Below, piece after piece: positions 44,247-53,809 of a DNA stretch of 64,000 nucleotides. This stretch comes from Chitinophagaceae bacterium 26-R-25. Its GTDB lineage: Bacteria; Bacteroidota; Bacteroidia; Chitinophagales; Chitinophagaceae. The DNA lies in NCBI GenBank assembly GCA_029906195.1, contig JARWSJ010000001.1, positions 1,736,001 to 1,800,000 on the forward strand. The letters run 5' to 3'. Under the pieces are notes generated by a model. It was not told where the DNA came from, made no database searches, and saw only the letters and a program-made list of their open reading frames with translations. A program made the position numbers and the translations under genes. Each line of letters begins with the position of its first letter. Position 1 is the first letter of the stretch.

Positions 44247-44724
44247 GTGCTAAAACCTCTTCCAGCTCTTCCGGCCTTTGCGTGCCGAAAATTATTTTTC
44301 TGCCAGATTTTAACACAATCTTTAGTCCTGTATTTCCACCGGCTGTGTAAACCAATCCATGTGAGGTAATGCGCAATCCATAGCCAACAAAACCATAGTG
44401 AACGATCTCTGCTTTTGCGATGTCGCTCCAGCTAAATTGTTTGACTTTGTTTTGAAAAGGCCTCCAGCGAAAGGTTACGCCTTTATTTGTTACCGAAGTT
44501 TCTAATGTCGTGGATGCGAGGGCGAAAAATAAAAATGACAGGAACAGTGTCGCTATAATCAACACAGCGTTTGGCACTGACTTTTCACCAAAGGGCCTGT
44601 CCAGAATCAATTGCTGTACATCTGCATAAATAAACAGCGCAAGAATGCTTCCTAAAAGCATAAAGACAAAGTACATTAACCTGCCTTTGAACTTCTGCGT
44701 TTCTATAAATACCTGCTGTGTCAT
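44227..44724 (-). CDS. Two-helix membrane protein with PH-like domain
   Basis: 165 residues. Two transmembrane helices near the N-terminus (LMYFVFMLLGSILALFIYAD and VLIIATLFLSFLFFALAST) are followed by a short beta-rich domain (TNKGVTFRWRPFQNKVKQFSWSDIAKAEIVHYGFVGYGLRI). This layout resembles bacterial membrane PH-domain (bPH) proteins. No function can be assigned. The end of the frame is within an aattgaaa repeat arm, so the last five residues LKIEN are repeat-derived. Monocistronic by spacing. Confidence 0.65.
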   Translation of the reverse strand: MTQQVFIETQKFKGRLMYFVFMLLGSILALFIYADVQQLILDRPFGEKSVPNAVLIIATLFLSFLFFALASTTLETSVTNKGVTFRWRPFQNKVKQFSWSDIAKAEIVHYGFVGYGLRITSHGLVYTAGGNTGLKIVLKSGRKIIFGTQRPEELEEVLAQLKIEN

Positions 44725-44790
44725 AGGGGCTTTGAGGTTGTGCTATTAAAAGTAACTACCGCATCGTTAAGCTGATGTGAAAAGTTTTGG

Positions 44791-44883
44791 GAATTGAAAA
44801 TTGAAAGTTGAAAATTGAAAATGGTAAGACTGTTTATTTTTAGCATCAACCATTTTCAATTTTCAACTTTCAATTTTCAATTA
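44791..44883. repeat. Paired inverted octamer arms (aattgaaa type)
   Basis: Arm A 44791-44823, arm B 44851-44883. Arm B meets the rhomboid stop. Confidence 0.75.
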
Positions 44884-45717
44884 CTTCGAGTATTCCTTCA
44901 GCGTGTCCCTCTCCTTCTTTGTCAAACTCTTCATTCCACGGGAGCTTATTTTGTCGAGAATGCGGTCAACTTCCTGCTGGCGGTTGAACCTTTCTGCATT
45001 GTATTTATGATCTATCGAACGATAATTTTTATGCGTATCGTAAAACAAATTGCTGACCATTAAGAGGTGTGGCTTTTTTGCGATGATGTAAATAAACGCG
45101 GTGGTAGGAACCGCTACTGCAAGGATGGCGAAATAGTTATGCGGGACAACTGACGGCTTCAATAAAATGGCCGTGATCATGCCCACCAATGCACCACCAA
45201 GGTGAGCCTCATAACCGATGTTGTCCTTACCCGATCTGATACCATACACCGAAATGCCAACAAAGAGCAAACCATACAGCCACGCCGGAACGGAGATCGG
45301 CAAAGGGAAAAGCATAATGCTCATGCCGGGAAACAATGCGACTGCCGCAAACAAAATTCCGCATGTAGCACCTGAAGCTCCAACACTGCTATAGTCTGGA
45401 TGATTGCGATGCACATACAATGCGAACAGATTGCCGCCAATTAATCCTCCGAAATAGATGAGTAAAAATTGTAAAGGGCCAAGCTCGTTTTCAATGCTTT
45501 TGCTAAAGAAAAACAATGAAAGCATATTAAAGAAAAGGTGCAGCCAGCTTACATGCAAAAAGCCGCCGGTTACAATCCGTTTATAGTCTTTATAGAGCAG
45601 TACCTTTTCAACTTCAAACTTATACTTTTCATAAAACGAATTGCTCTTTAATCCTAAATAAGTAACAAATATATTGGCTATTATAAGCAGTAAACCAACA
45701 AGTCCGATGCCTAACAT
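44881..45717 (-). CDS. Rhomboid-family intramembrane serine protease
   Basis: About 278 residues if the Met at 45717 (MLGIGLVGL) is the start; the frame is open to 45900 (339 residues), and the upstream part is basic and contains no membrane segment. Six to seven helices. Conserved parts: HLFFNMLSL (the HxxxN of helix 2), GASGATCGILFA with the catalytic serine, and YEAHLGGALVG with the catalytic histidine. It cuts membrane proteins within the bilayer. The C-terminal 60 residues are hydrophilic and basic (RIDHKYNAERFNRQQEVDRIL-type). Substrate unknown. Confidence 0.85.
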   Translation of the reverse strand: MLGIGLVGLLLIIANIFVTYLGLKSNSFYEKYKFEVEKVLLYKDYKRIVTGGFLHVSWLHLFFNMLSLFFFSKSIENELGPLQFLLIYFGGLIGGNLFALYVHRNHPDYSSVGASGATCGILFAAVALFPGMSIMLFPLPISVPAWLYGLLFVGISVYGIRSGKDNIGYEAHLGGALVGMITAILLKPSVVPHNYFAILAVAVPTTAFIYIIAKKPHLLMVSNLFYDTHKNYRSIDHKYNAERFNRQQEVDRILDKISSRGMKSLTKKERDTLKEYSK

Positions 45718-45904
45718 TCCAGGGTAGTTTTTAAAATTATAATTGATCTGCCATATCAATCGCTGATGGCTTCTTAAAAATACAAAAGTTGCCATTAAAA
45801 ACGATCTCCGGCTTATTTTTAACGACCGGTTTTGGAAAATAGCAAAATCACGATTGGGTATCAAATGTTTAAAAAGACCGGCAACGATGATTGATCCCAC
45901 AATA

Positions 45905-46014
45905 GCCGAATAACTGAATAACTGAATGGACTGAATAACTGAATGGTTGGTAGTCGAAGTACAAAACCGAAAATGAACAACTCAGTTATTCAGTCATTCA
46001 GTTATTCAGTTATT
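45905..46014. repeat. Paired inverted octamer arms (aactgaat type)
   Basis: Arm A 45905-45946, arm B 45980-46014; arm B touches the stop of the GT39 gene. Located in the tandem gap between GT39 and rhomboid genes. Confidence 0.75.
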
Positions 46015-47518
46015 ACTTCTTCCCCGGCTTATAATTCATGCATTCGTAAACCAAAAATTTCCGGATGGCTTTGCCATTTTTATCAGTGATTATAATGGGA
46101 TCTAGTTCTTTAACGCCGTCAAAATATTGCAGCAAAAAGCCCGGTTGATCATTCGCTTTTCCCAGATTTTTAAAGCGCGGATCGGAACGGAAAAACAGTG
46201 CGTTTTTTCCTTTCAATGCGTCAAAGTCGTTGTTTACAAAATCAAATTGTAATCCCTCCTGCCCAACAATGTTACTGCTGTACACCATTTCATCCATGTA
46301 AAAGTTAAGCACGGCAGAAGTCTTGTATCCGTCTGCGGAAAAAATAAAATCCCGGGGATAAGCACTTCTTACTGTTTTCACTTTCTGAGCAAATTGCTTC
46401 CACCCTACCCATGTGTCATTTGAATTTACAGGAACGAGATAAAAAATAACTTCCAGCGCCAACACCATATGAAGAACCAATGCAAAAACGACCTGCACCT
46501 TTAACCATTTTTTATTGAAGAATTTGGTGACCCAAATAATACCGGTGATGTAAGCCGGCATTATCCAGTTGAGTTTTATCCAATACACAAATGAAATCAA
46601 AATAAATCCGCCAAACAATGGCAGAAAGAAACACAAGAGGAACAATTCTTCTGCCGGAATACTGGCGATGCGTAGCTTATACTGTTTAAAAGTTTTGTAC
46701 AACAAGATGAAAAAGGCCGTCAACAACACAGGCATTAATATAGCAGCCTGGTGCCCTATTAACCCAAAAAAGTAGACGATGTTTATACGCGATGTTTCGG
46801 GATCGCTCATCCTCTCTTCTGATTGAAAACGGAAAGAAGCAAAATCATGCTGTACGTTCCAAATAATGACAGGACTGATCGTAAGTACAAAGAGCACCGC
46901 CCCGATCCACAACCAGGGTGAAAGCAATTGTTTGCGATGCACAGGTGATAAAATCAAAAACAAGAAAACGCCCGCAGGTAAAAAAACAGCGGTGTACTTA
47001 CTGTCAAACGTAAGTCCCATGCAGATTCCAGACCATAGCCAATAATATTTCTTTTCTCTAAAAATGGCATTGTACAATGCGAGCAATGACAAGGTCCAAA
47101 ATAACAACAGTGGCACATCCGGCGTTGAGATAAGCGATAAAATGGTAACCATGAATGTGCTCAGCAATAAGATCATTGCCGTCTGCACTTTTTCCTTGTC
47201 GAGAAAAAGCGACGCTAATTTATAAAAGGATACAATGGTGAGCAGGGTAACTACCGTGTCGGCGAGCTTTAAAACAAATACATGTCGACCGAAAATCGTC
47301 ATGGACAACCTCAGTATGTATGCAATTGCGGGTGGATGATCAAAATAAGAAAGTGCGAGATGGTCGGAATAAAAACTGTAGTATGCATCTTGTGGCATCA
47401 TACCCATTTCCCCAATAAAAAACAATCTTAGTAAACAAATAAACACAATCGCCGCTACGATAAATTTACCATAACGATCTTTAAAAGGCTCCAACATTGA
47501 CTGCATACGCATTTGCAA
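46013..47518 (-). CDS. Glycosyltransferase family 39-like membrane protein
   Basis: 501 residues with ten or more transmembrane helices and a short periplasmic end. The first periplasmic loop has PQDAYYSFYSDHLALSYFDHPPAIAYIL, the 'D-A-Y-Y...DHPP' motif of ArnT/PMT-type GT39 transferases, with the catalytic Asp expected there. It would use a polyprenyl-linked sugar. The C-terminal soluble part is about 90 residues. Substrate is unknown. Both this gene and its neighbours are single-gene units separated by hairpins. Confidence 0.8.
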   Translation of the reverse strand: MQMRMQSMLEPFKDRYGKFIVAAIVFICLLRLFFIGEMGMMPQDAYYSFYSDHLALSYFDHPPAIAYILRLSMTIFGRHVFVLKLADTVVTLLTIVSFYKLASLFLDKEKVQTAMILLLSTFMVTILSLISTPDVPLLLFWTLSLLALYNAIFREKKYYWLWSGICMGLTFDSKYTAVFLPAGVFLFLILSPVHRKQLLSPWLWIGAVLFVLTISPVIIWNVQHDFASFRFQSEERMSDPETSRINIVYFFGLIGHQAAILMPVLLTAFFILLYKTFKQYKLRIASIPAEELFLLCFFLPLFGGFILISFVYWIKLNWIMPAYITGIIWVTKFFNKKWLKVQVVFALVLHMVLALEVIFYLVPVNSNDTWVGWKQFAQKVKTVRSAYPRDFIFSADGYKTSAVLNFYMDEMVYSSNIVGQEGLQFDFVNNDFDALKGKNALFFRSDPRFKNLGKANDQPGFLLQYFDGVKELDPIIITDKNGKAIRKFLVYECMNYKPGKK

Positions 47519-47663
47519 ATTGAAATGTTTTTAAAACATGGCACGGAAGCGGGCGATATTTCTGGACGAGCAAAGACTTATGGAGATAAGATACAAGCCT
47601 TTAACTGAATATGCTAGTGAATCATAAATAAAAACTGGAGAAAGATGGGATTTTACCGTGAAG

Positions 47664-47772
47664 GCCAATAACTGAATAACTGAATGACTGAATAACTGAG
47701 TGGTTCATTTTCGATTTTGCGCTTCGGCTATCAACCACTCAGTTATTCAGTCATTCAGTTATTCGGTTATTC
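47664..47772. repeat. Paired inverted octamer arms (aactgaat type)
   Basis: Arm A 47664-47706, arm B 47732-47772, in the gap 47519-47773 downstream of the TonB receptor. The rest of this gap shows nothing gene-like. Confidence 0.75.
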
Positions 47773-47773
47773 C

Positions 47774-49960
47774 TTAGAGGGAAAACTTCACACTTAAATT
47801 CACCGCTCTTCCATCAATCGGTCCCCAGAGAGGCTTGAACTGCGGGTCGGACATGGGGCCGGTATAGAGAGGTTCGTTTTTACCCTGGCGGGCATCGAAA
47901 ATATTTTCGCAGTTTAACACTACGCTGAAGTGCTCGCCAAAGTTGTGCTGCACCATTGCAGCCCAGAACCAATAGTTCGGAGCTTTTGTATTGTCTGGCA
48001 AATATTGGCTACCCACCCAGCTGTTTTCAATACCCATGCGCCATTTCCCTTCAATGCTGTAGGCAAGTGTAGATGCAAATTTATCGCGTGGTGCAAACGG
48101 GAAGTTGGTATTGGCGTCATCCCTGTATTTTGAAACGGTATGGTTGTAGCCAACATAAAGCTCCCAGCTGTTCCATTCCGATTGTATATAGGTATCTGTT
48201 CCCAGGCTATGGGCATTGAATGGTGCACTCTGCAAACTATAGTATCCATCTGCATGAACAACAGGAATAATGGCATGTTGAATGTCCGTATAATATAATG
48301 CCTGGTTAACTGTTAGTTTAACCTCTCCTACTTTAAACTCGTAATTCGCGTCGAAGTTGATGCCATAGCTTTTTTCAGATTGCACATTGTCGGCGAGAGG
48401 CAACAATTTTTGATAGCCCATCATTTGTGTTTGAGAAGTAAATACTTCTGGCACTTTATACCCTGTTCCAGATGAAAGGCGGATGCTCATTCCATCGATT
48501 GGTTTGTACACAAAAGCAATGCGTGGTAACACGAACCAATTGTAGCGATTGTGATAGTCTACGCGAATACCAAGCTCCGTGATGAACTTGTCGGAAAAAT
48601 GAATACCATCCTGTGCAAACAAACCTGTGGTGTTATAGAAATAATTATGCACCAGCGTACTGTCGTCGGGCTTGCGCGAATAGTTTTCACTTGTATTGTT
48701 CAGCCCGATTACAAGGTCGTTTTTGCCAACAACTTTATTGTAGGATAATTCGGCGTAGCTATTTACCTGTTGTCCATGTGTAAGAAAATATTTCTCGTTC
48801 TCATTCACATTGAAAATACTTCCAACCGCTTTTGCTGTAAACTTTCCACCGTCAACACCTCTTTGCGTGTACTGCACATCTACGCTGTGTCGACTGTTTG
48901 TGTTGTTGTCAAAATATTTGCTAACACCATCTTCTTTGGTACCAATTGCATGCATATCGCCGCCATTGCGGGTTTCAAATGTTCCGGTATAACCGGCAGT
49001 TAACGTTGCCCGCGGGTTGATGTAATAGAAGAACTTCGGATGAATAATGTACTGATGTATCTGCGGCACATCGCTAAAGCCGTCTTTGTTTACGTCAACC
49101 GCTTTTTGTTGCGTGGTGCCGGCAAAGAAGGTAAGCCCGGTTTTGGTCCAACGTTGCGCATAATAAACATTGGCATTGCTTTCTTTCAGCGTTGAATGAT
49201 TCAGCAATACGGTCAGCTCAGGTTTCTTTGCTGGTGTTTTTGAAACAAAGTTGATCATACCGGCTATCGCGCCGCCGCCATACAAAGTAGAAATTGAACC
49301 TTTAATAATTTCGATTTGTTTCAGGTCCAGCGGTGGAATGGCCAGCACGCCAAAGTTGCCGCTGATGCCTTCATACACCGGAACTCCATCTCTTAACAAT
49401 TGTGTGTATTTGCCATCAAGCCCCTGCATACGAATGGCATTGCTTCCGCTTACTGCGGATGTATTTTGAATATGGATAACAGAAAGATCACCTAACAAAC
49501 TTGCCACATTGCCGGGCTTGATACCGCTCTCCTCTGTTGTTTCTTCCTGGCCCAACACTTCTACCTTCATCGGCAGGTCCTCGATTCTGTTGGCGGAAGA
49601 TCTTGTACTGGTAACAACTACTTCGGCCATTTCACCTTCCTTTCTGCTTAACAACACATTTAAGGTATCTGAAGAAAACGGCAGGGTAATATTTACAGTT
49701 TTCCCGCTGTAGCCGGTGGATGAAAACTGCAAAGTTTTGTTTCCAATTTCGGAAGTATTCAGGACGTAGAAACCGTTGCCGTTGGTTGTGCCCCCTTTTT
49801 TTGTAGTCCCTTCTATTATTGAAACGCCTTCCAATGTCTTCTGGGATGCGCTGTCCTTCACCACAATTACCAGTCTTGATGATTGTTGCGCCTCAGCCGC
49901 AATCACAAAAAACATTAAAACTATTGCTGAAAACAATTTCATACTCCGAATATATTTCAC
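47774..49960 (-). CDS. TonB-dependent outer-membrane receptor
   Basis: 728 residues. Signal peptide (AEAQQ end), then a CarboxypepD_reg-like domain at about 28-110 (KTLEGVSIIEGTTKKGGTTNGNGFYVLNT), then plug at about 110-235 (VVVTSTRSSANRIEDLPMKVEVLGQEE, IHIQNTSAVSGSNAIRMQGLDG, GGGAIAGMINFVSK), then a 22-strand barrel ending FDARQGKNEP...VNLSVKFSL. It uses TonB energy to import a bound ligand, with none readable from sequence. No partner SusD or lipoprotein is adjacent, so vitamin, metal or siderophore uptake is more likely than polysaccharide. Confidence 0.9.
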   Translation of the reverse strand: MKYIRSMKLFSAIVLMFFVIAAEAQQSSRLVIVVKDSASQKTLEGVSIIEGTTKKGGTTNGNGFYVLNTSEIGNKTLQFSSTGYSGKTVNITLPFSSDTLNVLLSRKEGEMAEVVVTSTRSSANRIEDLPMKVEVLGQEETTEESGIKPGNVASLLGDLSVIHIQNTSAVSGSNAIRMQGLDGKYTQLLRDGVPVYEGISGNFGVLAIPPLDLKQIEIIKGSISTLYGGGAIAGMINFVSKTPAKKPELTVLLNHSTLKESNANVYYAQRWTKTGLTFFAGTTQQKAVDVNKDGFSDVPQIHQYIIHPKFFYYINPRATLTAGYTGTFETRNGGDMHAIGTKEDGVSKYFDNNTNSRHSVDVQYTQRGVDGGKFTAKAVGSIFNVNENEKYFLTHGQQVNSYAELSYNKVVGKNDLVIGLNNTSENYSRKPDDSTLVHNYFYNTTGLFAQDGIHFSDKFITELGIRVDYHNRYNWFVLPRIAFVYKPIDGMSIRLSSGTGYKVPEVFTSQTQMMGYQKLLPLADNVQSEKSYGINFDANYEFKVGEVKLTVNQALYYTDIQHAIIPVVHADGYYSLQSAPFNAHSLGTDTYIQSEWNSWELYVGYNHTVSKYRDDANTNFPFAPRDKFASTLAYSIEGKWRMGIENSWVGSQYLPDNTKAPNYWFWAAMVQHNFGEHFSVVLNCENIFDARQGKNEPLYTGPMSDPQFKPLWGPIDGRAVNLSVKFSL

Positions 49961-50011
49961 GCAAATAAAAACAGCAAATTTGCAGTAATTCTGTAGCGAA
50001 TGTTAAGTCTA

Positions 50012-50245
50012 TTTCACCACTAAGATACTAAGGGCACTGAGGTTCACTAAGAAGTTGTTGAGGCGTCTTTTTTAACCACAGAGGACATAGAGTAGTTATC
50101 CGCGAAATTGATTGCTACTCCCGGGAGCACAGAGTCAAGGAGGAGTGGTTCACAAATCTCCTTTCCTCTGTGAAAAAAAACTTTGTGCACTCTGTGGTTA
50201 AAAAACTTAGTGGAACTTTGTGTCCTTAGTGTCTTAGTGGTGAAC
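50012..50245. repeat. Nested inverted repeat: accactaag arms enclosing ccacagagg arms
   Basis: Outer arms 50012-50053 and 50206-50245; inner arms about 50070-50094 (ttaaccacagaggacatag) and 50161-50206 (cctctgtg ... tctgtggttaaaa). Nearly the whole 300-base gap is this element. A 73-codon frame in it is an artefact of the repeats. Confidence 0.75.
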
Positions 50246-50260
50246 CGGCAACACCAACCA

Positions 50261-50914
50261 TCAAACATTCCATTTTCTCAACTTGTAAGCAGCATCCCAG
50301 AAATCGAATTCAAGACGACTGGCCGTTACAAAAGCCTCGATCATTTTTTGCTGCTGTGCTTCGGTACAGGTTATTGCCGCTTTATCACAAATACTAATTG
50401 CGCGATTCACCAGCTCACCAAACTCTTCACCGGCGTAAGTGTCGATCCATTTTTTATAGGGATTTGTTTCGCTTGTTTGATTACGATAAATATGATCACC
50501 TACTTTTTTGTATATCCAGAAACATGGTAAAACCGCAGCCATTGCCACTTCTACAGCATCCAATGCGGCGGCGCTTTTGAGAAAATGAATATAATGATGG
50601 CAGGCGGGCTCAATACTACCGGCGCCGGTTATGCCAAACATTTCGAAATAAGAACCATGCAACGCATTTTCAACTACCACGGCGCCTTCGGCAAAACGGA
50701 TGAAGGCCAATGCATCCTGCAAGTCGTTTGCCCGCGCACCAATCAATGACAACGTCCTTCCGAAATGATCGAGATAGCGTGAATCCTGGGTTATGTAAAA
50801 CTGAAATTTTTCCAGCGGCAGTGAGCCTTCTGTTAATTCTGTAATGAAGGGCATGCCGATGATGTTCGCATAAATATCATCAATTGCGTTCCATGCCTTA
50901 GCTGACCAATTCAT
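50261..50914 (-). CDS. tenA: TenA/thiaminase II-family protein
   Basis: 217 residues from the Met at 50914, which overlaps thiD by 17 bases; the upstream Met gives an 8-residue extension only. TenA enzymes hydrolyse amino-pyrimidine thiamine breakdown products for salvage. Key marks are MPFITELTEGSLPLEKFQFYITQDSRYL (conserved Asp/Tyr pocket), SYFEMFGI near the catalytic region, and FVTASRLEFDFWDAAYK with the C-terminal glutamate. The usual catalytic cysteine of thiaminase II is not obvious in this alignment by eye. Last gene of the thiamine salvage operon. Confidence 0.85.
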   Translation of the reverse strand: MNWSAKAWNAIDDIYANIIGMPFITELTEGSLPLEKFQFYITQDSRYLDHFGRTLSLIGARANDLQDALAFIRFAEGAVVVENALHGSYFEMFGITGAGSIEPACHHYIHFLKSAAALDAVEVAMAAVLPCFWIYKKVGDHIYRNQTSETNPYKKWIDTYAGEEFGELVNRAISICDKAAITCTEAQQQKMIEAFVTASRLEFDFWDAAYKLRKWNV

Positions 50915-51734
50915 AGGTAATAAGTTTTTGCGGATCAAAAAAATGATTCAAAGGGCCATTGCCTTTTCCTATTTGCAAATCTTTGCCATAATAAATGGCC
51001 TGATGTACATAATCCTGTGCCATTGCAACACTATCTGTTAATGACCTGCTTTGTGCAATGTAGCTGGCAATTGCAGAGGACAAAGTACAACCCGAGCCGT
51101 GTGTGTTATTGGTTTCAAATTTATCGTAGTGATATTCGTGCACTTTGCCGTCTTCCGAAAAATAAAGCGATGTAAGTACACTGGCTTTTAAATGTCCTCC
51201 TTTCAATAATAAAGTGCGGCAACCGAGTGCCTTTATTTTTTCTCCGGCAACATACATCTCATCTACTGTTTGAATCTTCATGCCGGCAAGTATTTCCGCT
51301 TCATCAAGATTGGGTGTGATAACCGCCGCGACAGGAATAAGTTTGTCGATAATTCTCTTGATGGTTTGCTCTTCAATTAAGCGATGGCCGCTTGTTGCCA
51401 CCATAACCGGATCAAACACCAGCGGCACTCCGGGATACTGTTGCAGCGTGTTTACAATTGTATTCACCAACTCACTGGTGTGCACCATGCCTATTTTAAT
51501 GGCGTCCGGAAAAATATCATCCATTACTGCCCTGATCTGTTCTTCAACAGCTGCTGTTGGAATAGGATAAATGGAACGAACGCCCATGGTATTTTGTACC
51601 GGCAGGGCCGTTAGCACAGAAGTCGCGTAACAACCAAGTGCAGAGATTGTTTTTATATCGGCCTGTATGCCCGCTCCGCCGCTTCCATCAAAGCCGGCGA
51701 TGGTTAGCACGGAGGGGACTTTGTATTTTTTCAT
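50898..51734 (-). CDS. thiD: Hydroxymethylpyrimidine/phosphomethylpyrimidine kinase
   Basis: 278 residues, PfkB-type fold. It phosphorylates HMP and then HMP-P for thiamine synthesis. Features: TIAGFDGSGGAGIQADIKTISALG (N-terminal family box), SVLTALPVQNT, VFDPVMVATSGHRL, and NNTHGSGCTLSSAIAS with the catalytic Asp/anion-hole glycine run. Third gene of the riboswitch operon; its end overlaps tenA. Confidence 0.95.
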   Translation of the reverse strand: MKKYKVPSVLTIAGFDGSGGAGIQADIKTISALGCYATSVLTALPVQNTMGVRSIYPIPTAAVEEQIRAVMDDIFPDAIKIGMVHTSELVNTIVNTLQQYPGVPLVFDPVMVATSGHRLIEEQTIKRIIDKLIPVAAVITPNLDEAEILAGMKIQTVDEMYVAGEKIKALGCRTLLLKGGHLKASVLTSLYFSEDGKVHEYHYDKFETNNTHGSGCTLSSAIASYIAQSRSLTDSVAMAQDYVHQAIYYGKDLQIGKGNGPLNHFFDPQKLITYELVS

Positions 51735-51766
51735 CGGTCCTTTTTTTAAAATTATCAGTGGGGAGT

Positions 51767-51899
51767 TAATTGAAAATTGAAAGTTGAAAATTGAAAATGC
51801 TTTACTAGTTGAAAGTTCTTTGTACCATCAATCTGGCCACTATTTCGAAAAGCTTTTGCCGGGGCTTCATTTTCAATTTTCAACTTTCAATTTTCAATT
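51767..51899. repeat. Paired inverted octamer arms (aattgaaa type) between thiE and thiD
   Basis: Arm A 51767-51799, arm B 51868-51899, inside the operon. If it stops part of the transcripts, thiD-tenA would be expressed less than thiM-thiE. Confidence 0.7.
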
Positions 51900-51901
51900 C
51901 C

Positions 51902-52537
51902 CTAAATCGCTCTTTCAATATTACTCCGTATTTCATGCGCCGCTTTTTCCGGATCGGCAGCACCGCATATTGCAGAAACAACGGCAAGGCAATCCGCGCC
52001 AGCCTTGATCACATCATAGGCGTTCTGCGCGTTCATGTTGCCAATGGCCACCAATGGCTTTTCTGTGATGCCCCGTATTTGCCGCAGCCCCGCCAATCCC
52101 CATTGCGTCACGGTATCCTGTTTGGTTAAGGTATCGAATATCGGGCTGATGCCTAAATAGTCGGACGTTAGCGTTTCTTTGCTAACCAATTGTTCCAAAT
52201 ACTCTATTGAATAACCGAGACATTGACATTGTGGCCAGGCTTCTCTTATTACAGTGGGTGGCAAATCACTGTTGCCGACATGCATGCCGTAGGCCTGACT
52301 GCGCATCGCCACTTGCAGATTGTCGTTGATGAGCAGCGGCACATTGTATTTGCTCAATACATTTTGCAGCGACAGTGCTTTTTGCAGAAACGCTTCTGTA
52401 TCGTCAAACTTTTCTCTGAGCTGAACAATATCAACGCCACCCCGGATAGCCATTTCAGCTACGTCGTTGAGTGGTCGCCCGTTGCAGGCTTCTTCAGAAA
52501 TCACAAGGTACAATCTGTATGGAAATACATGCTTCAT
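51902..52537 (-). CDS. thiE: Thiamine phosphate synthase
   Basis: 211 residues, TIM-barrel. It joins HMP-PP and thiazole phosphate to thiamine phosphate. Motifs: IRGGVDIVQLREKFDD (pyrophosphate side), PLLINDNLQVAM, GMHVGNSDLPP, GISPIFDTLTKQDT (the T-K loop) and VAIGNMNAQN. It starts 2 bases downstream of thiM, so translational coupling is likely. Confidence 0.92.
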   Translation of the reverse strand: MKHVFPYRLYLVISEEACNGRPLNDVAEMAIRGGVDIVQLREKFDDTEAFLQKALSLQNVLSKYNVPLLINDNLQVAMRSQAYGMHVGNSDLPPTVIREAWPQCQCLGYSIEYLEQLVSKETLTSDYLGISPIFDTLTKQDTVTQWGLAGLRQIRGITEKPLVAIGNMNAQNAYDVIKAGADCLAVVSAICGAADPEKAAHEIRSNIERAI

Positions 52538-52539
52538 TG

Positions 52540-53334
52540 CTAGGCCGACAACTTAATGTGTTGAATAAATTCTGTTTCGGTAAGGTTGTACAATTTATCA
52601 AGCAAATGCATTTGCAAACTTCCCGGTCCTTCCACATTTTTTGCAACAATTTCACCTGAAATATTTAATAGAGAGATGGCTGCTGCAGCAGCTTCCGAAA
52701 CGTTTTCTGTCACCGCAATAAACGCACCGATGATTGCCGTTGCTGTACAACCGAGACCTGTAACCTTTGTCATCAAAGCGTTTCCATTGAACAGGCGCAT
52801 TTCTTTTCCTGCAGCAACAACGATATCTGTTTCGCCGGAAATACAAACAGTTGAGCCAAATTGCTTGTGAAGATATTGCGCAGCCTGTACCGCGTCATTG
52901 CTTTGCGCAGTGCTGTCAACGCCTTTTGTTTTTTCCTGGTTAAGCTTTGCCAATGCCAGTATTTCTGATGCATTGCCTCTGATAACGGTTGGTTTAAAAG
53001 ATAACAGATACTCGAGTGTAGCATCTCTGTACGAGGTGGCCCCGGCACCAACAGGATCCAATATCCACGGTTTGTTCAGGCGATTTGCCGCTTTTGCAGC
53101 TTGAATCATTGACACCGTCCAGTACTCATCCAGTGTGCCGATATTAATTACCAAAGCCTGGCAAATGTTTACCATTTCCTCCACTTCCTGGTGGGCATGC
53201 GCCATAATGGGCGACGCACCAATGGCAAGCAGCGCATTTGCCGTATTGTTCATTACTACATAATTCGTGATGTTGTGTACAAGCGGTGATTTTGTTCTTA
53301 CGTTTTGAATGTGCTTCCAGAGCAATTGTTCCAT
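52540..53334 (-). CDS. thiM: Hydroxyethylthiazole kinase
   Basis: 264 residues from the Met at 53334 (MEQLLWKH). A longer frame reaches 53409, but it would run into the TPP riboswitch, so the shorter start is used. It phosphorylates hydroxyethylthiazole for salvage. Family marks: SPLVHNITNYVVMNNTAN, GASPIMAHA, DPVGAGATSYRDAT, VIRGNASEILAL and the VTGLGCTATAIIGAF catalytic segment with its cysteine. First gene of the thi operon and directly behind the riboswitch. Confidence 0.93.
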   Translation of the reverse strand: MEQLLWKHIQNVRTKSPLVHNITNYVVMNNTANALLAIGASPIMAHAHQEVEEMVNICQALVINIGTLDEYWTVSMIQAAKAANRLNKPWILDPVGAGATSYRDATLEYLLSFKPTVIRGNASEILALAKLNQEKTKGVDSTAQSNDAVQAAQYLHKQFGSTVCISGETDIVVAAGKEMRLFNGNALMTKVTGLGCTATAIIGAFIAVTENVSEAAAAAISLLNISGEIVAKNVEGPGSLQMHLLDKLYNLTETEFIQHIKLSA

Positions 53335-53404
53335 AATCTTGATGTGTTGAATAATAATTATGGCTTTAGAACCTCTGGTGAGAGAAGAAAAATAGATGCA
53401 GTAT

Positions 53405-53492
53405 GTCATCTGACTTTTCCCTACGCCGGTATCAACCGAATCAGGTTCAAAGGGACTATCTCAATTCTTTTCAGAATACCCCTAAAGCCGGT
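53405..53492 (-). promoter_or_regulatory. TPP (thiamine pyrophosphate) riboswitch, THI element
   Basis: On the minus strand the leader runs ccggctttaggggtattctg..., then ctgaa, then the pyrophosphate sensor ccctttgaacctgattcgg, then ttgataccggcgtagggaa. The conserved THI-box blocks GGGGT, CCCTTTGAACCTGAT and GCGTAGGGAA are all in order. It precedes thiM and should turn down thiM-thiE-thiD-tenA when TPP is high. Confidence 0.93.
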
Positions 53493-53496
53493 TAAA

Positions 53497-53805
53497 ATTA
53501 GGAATTTTTAATTAGGAATTAGAAACTAGGAATTAGGAATTAGAAGTTTCGGGCGCAAAATGCATTAAATATGCGACTTTTAAAGAACAAATAAATTATG
53601 GCTACACAGAATTGTCAACCTAATTTAGTGATATTAGTCTATCCAAAGGAACGCAAGAAACAATTAATAAGCGCGTTAGACTTTCGCGAGAACAATTCAT
53701 AATTCACAATTGTTAGTGTTATTGTTAGTCTTACAATATTCTGCTACGCCTATCAATTCCTAATTCCTAATCCCTAATTCCTAATTCCTAATTCCTAATT
53801 CCTAT
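53497..53805. repeat. Longest paired inverted octamer arms (aattagga type), rest of gap empty
   Basis: Arm A 53497-53546, arm B 53754-53805, each about 50 bases. They separate the thi operon from the SIR2 gene. Between the arms (53547-53753) nothing gene-like is seen. Confidence 0.7.
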
Positions 53806-53809
53806 CTCC

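Noticed and set aside
50047-50268. A 73-codon minus-strand frame with 'TKTLRTQS' and 'NHRVHKV' text
   Set aside because: It is a translation of the accactaag / ccacagagg inverted repeat and not a gene; such texts recur in Bacteroidota intergenic repeats.
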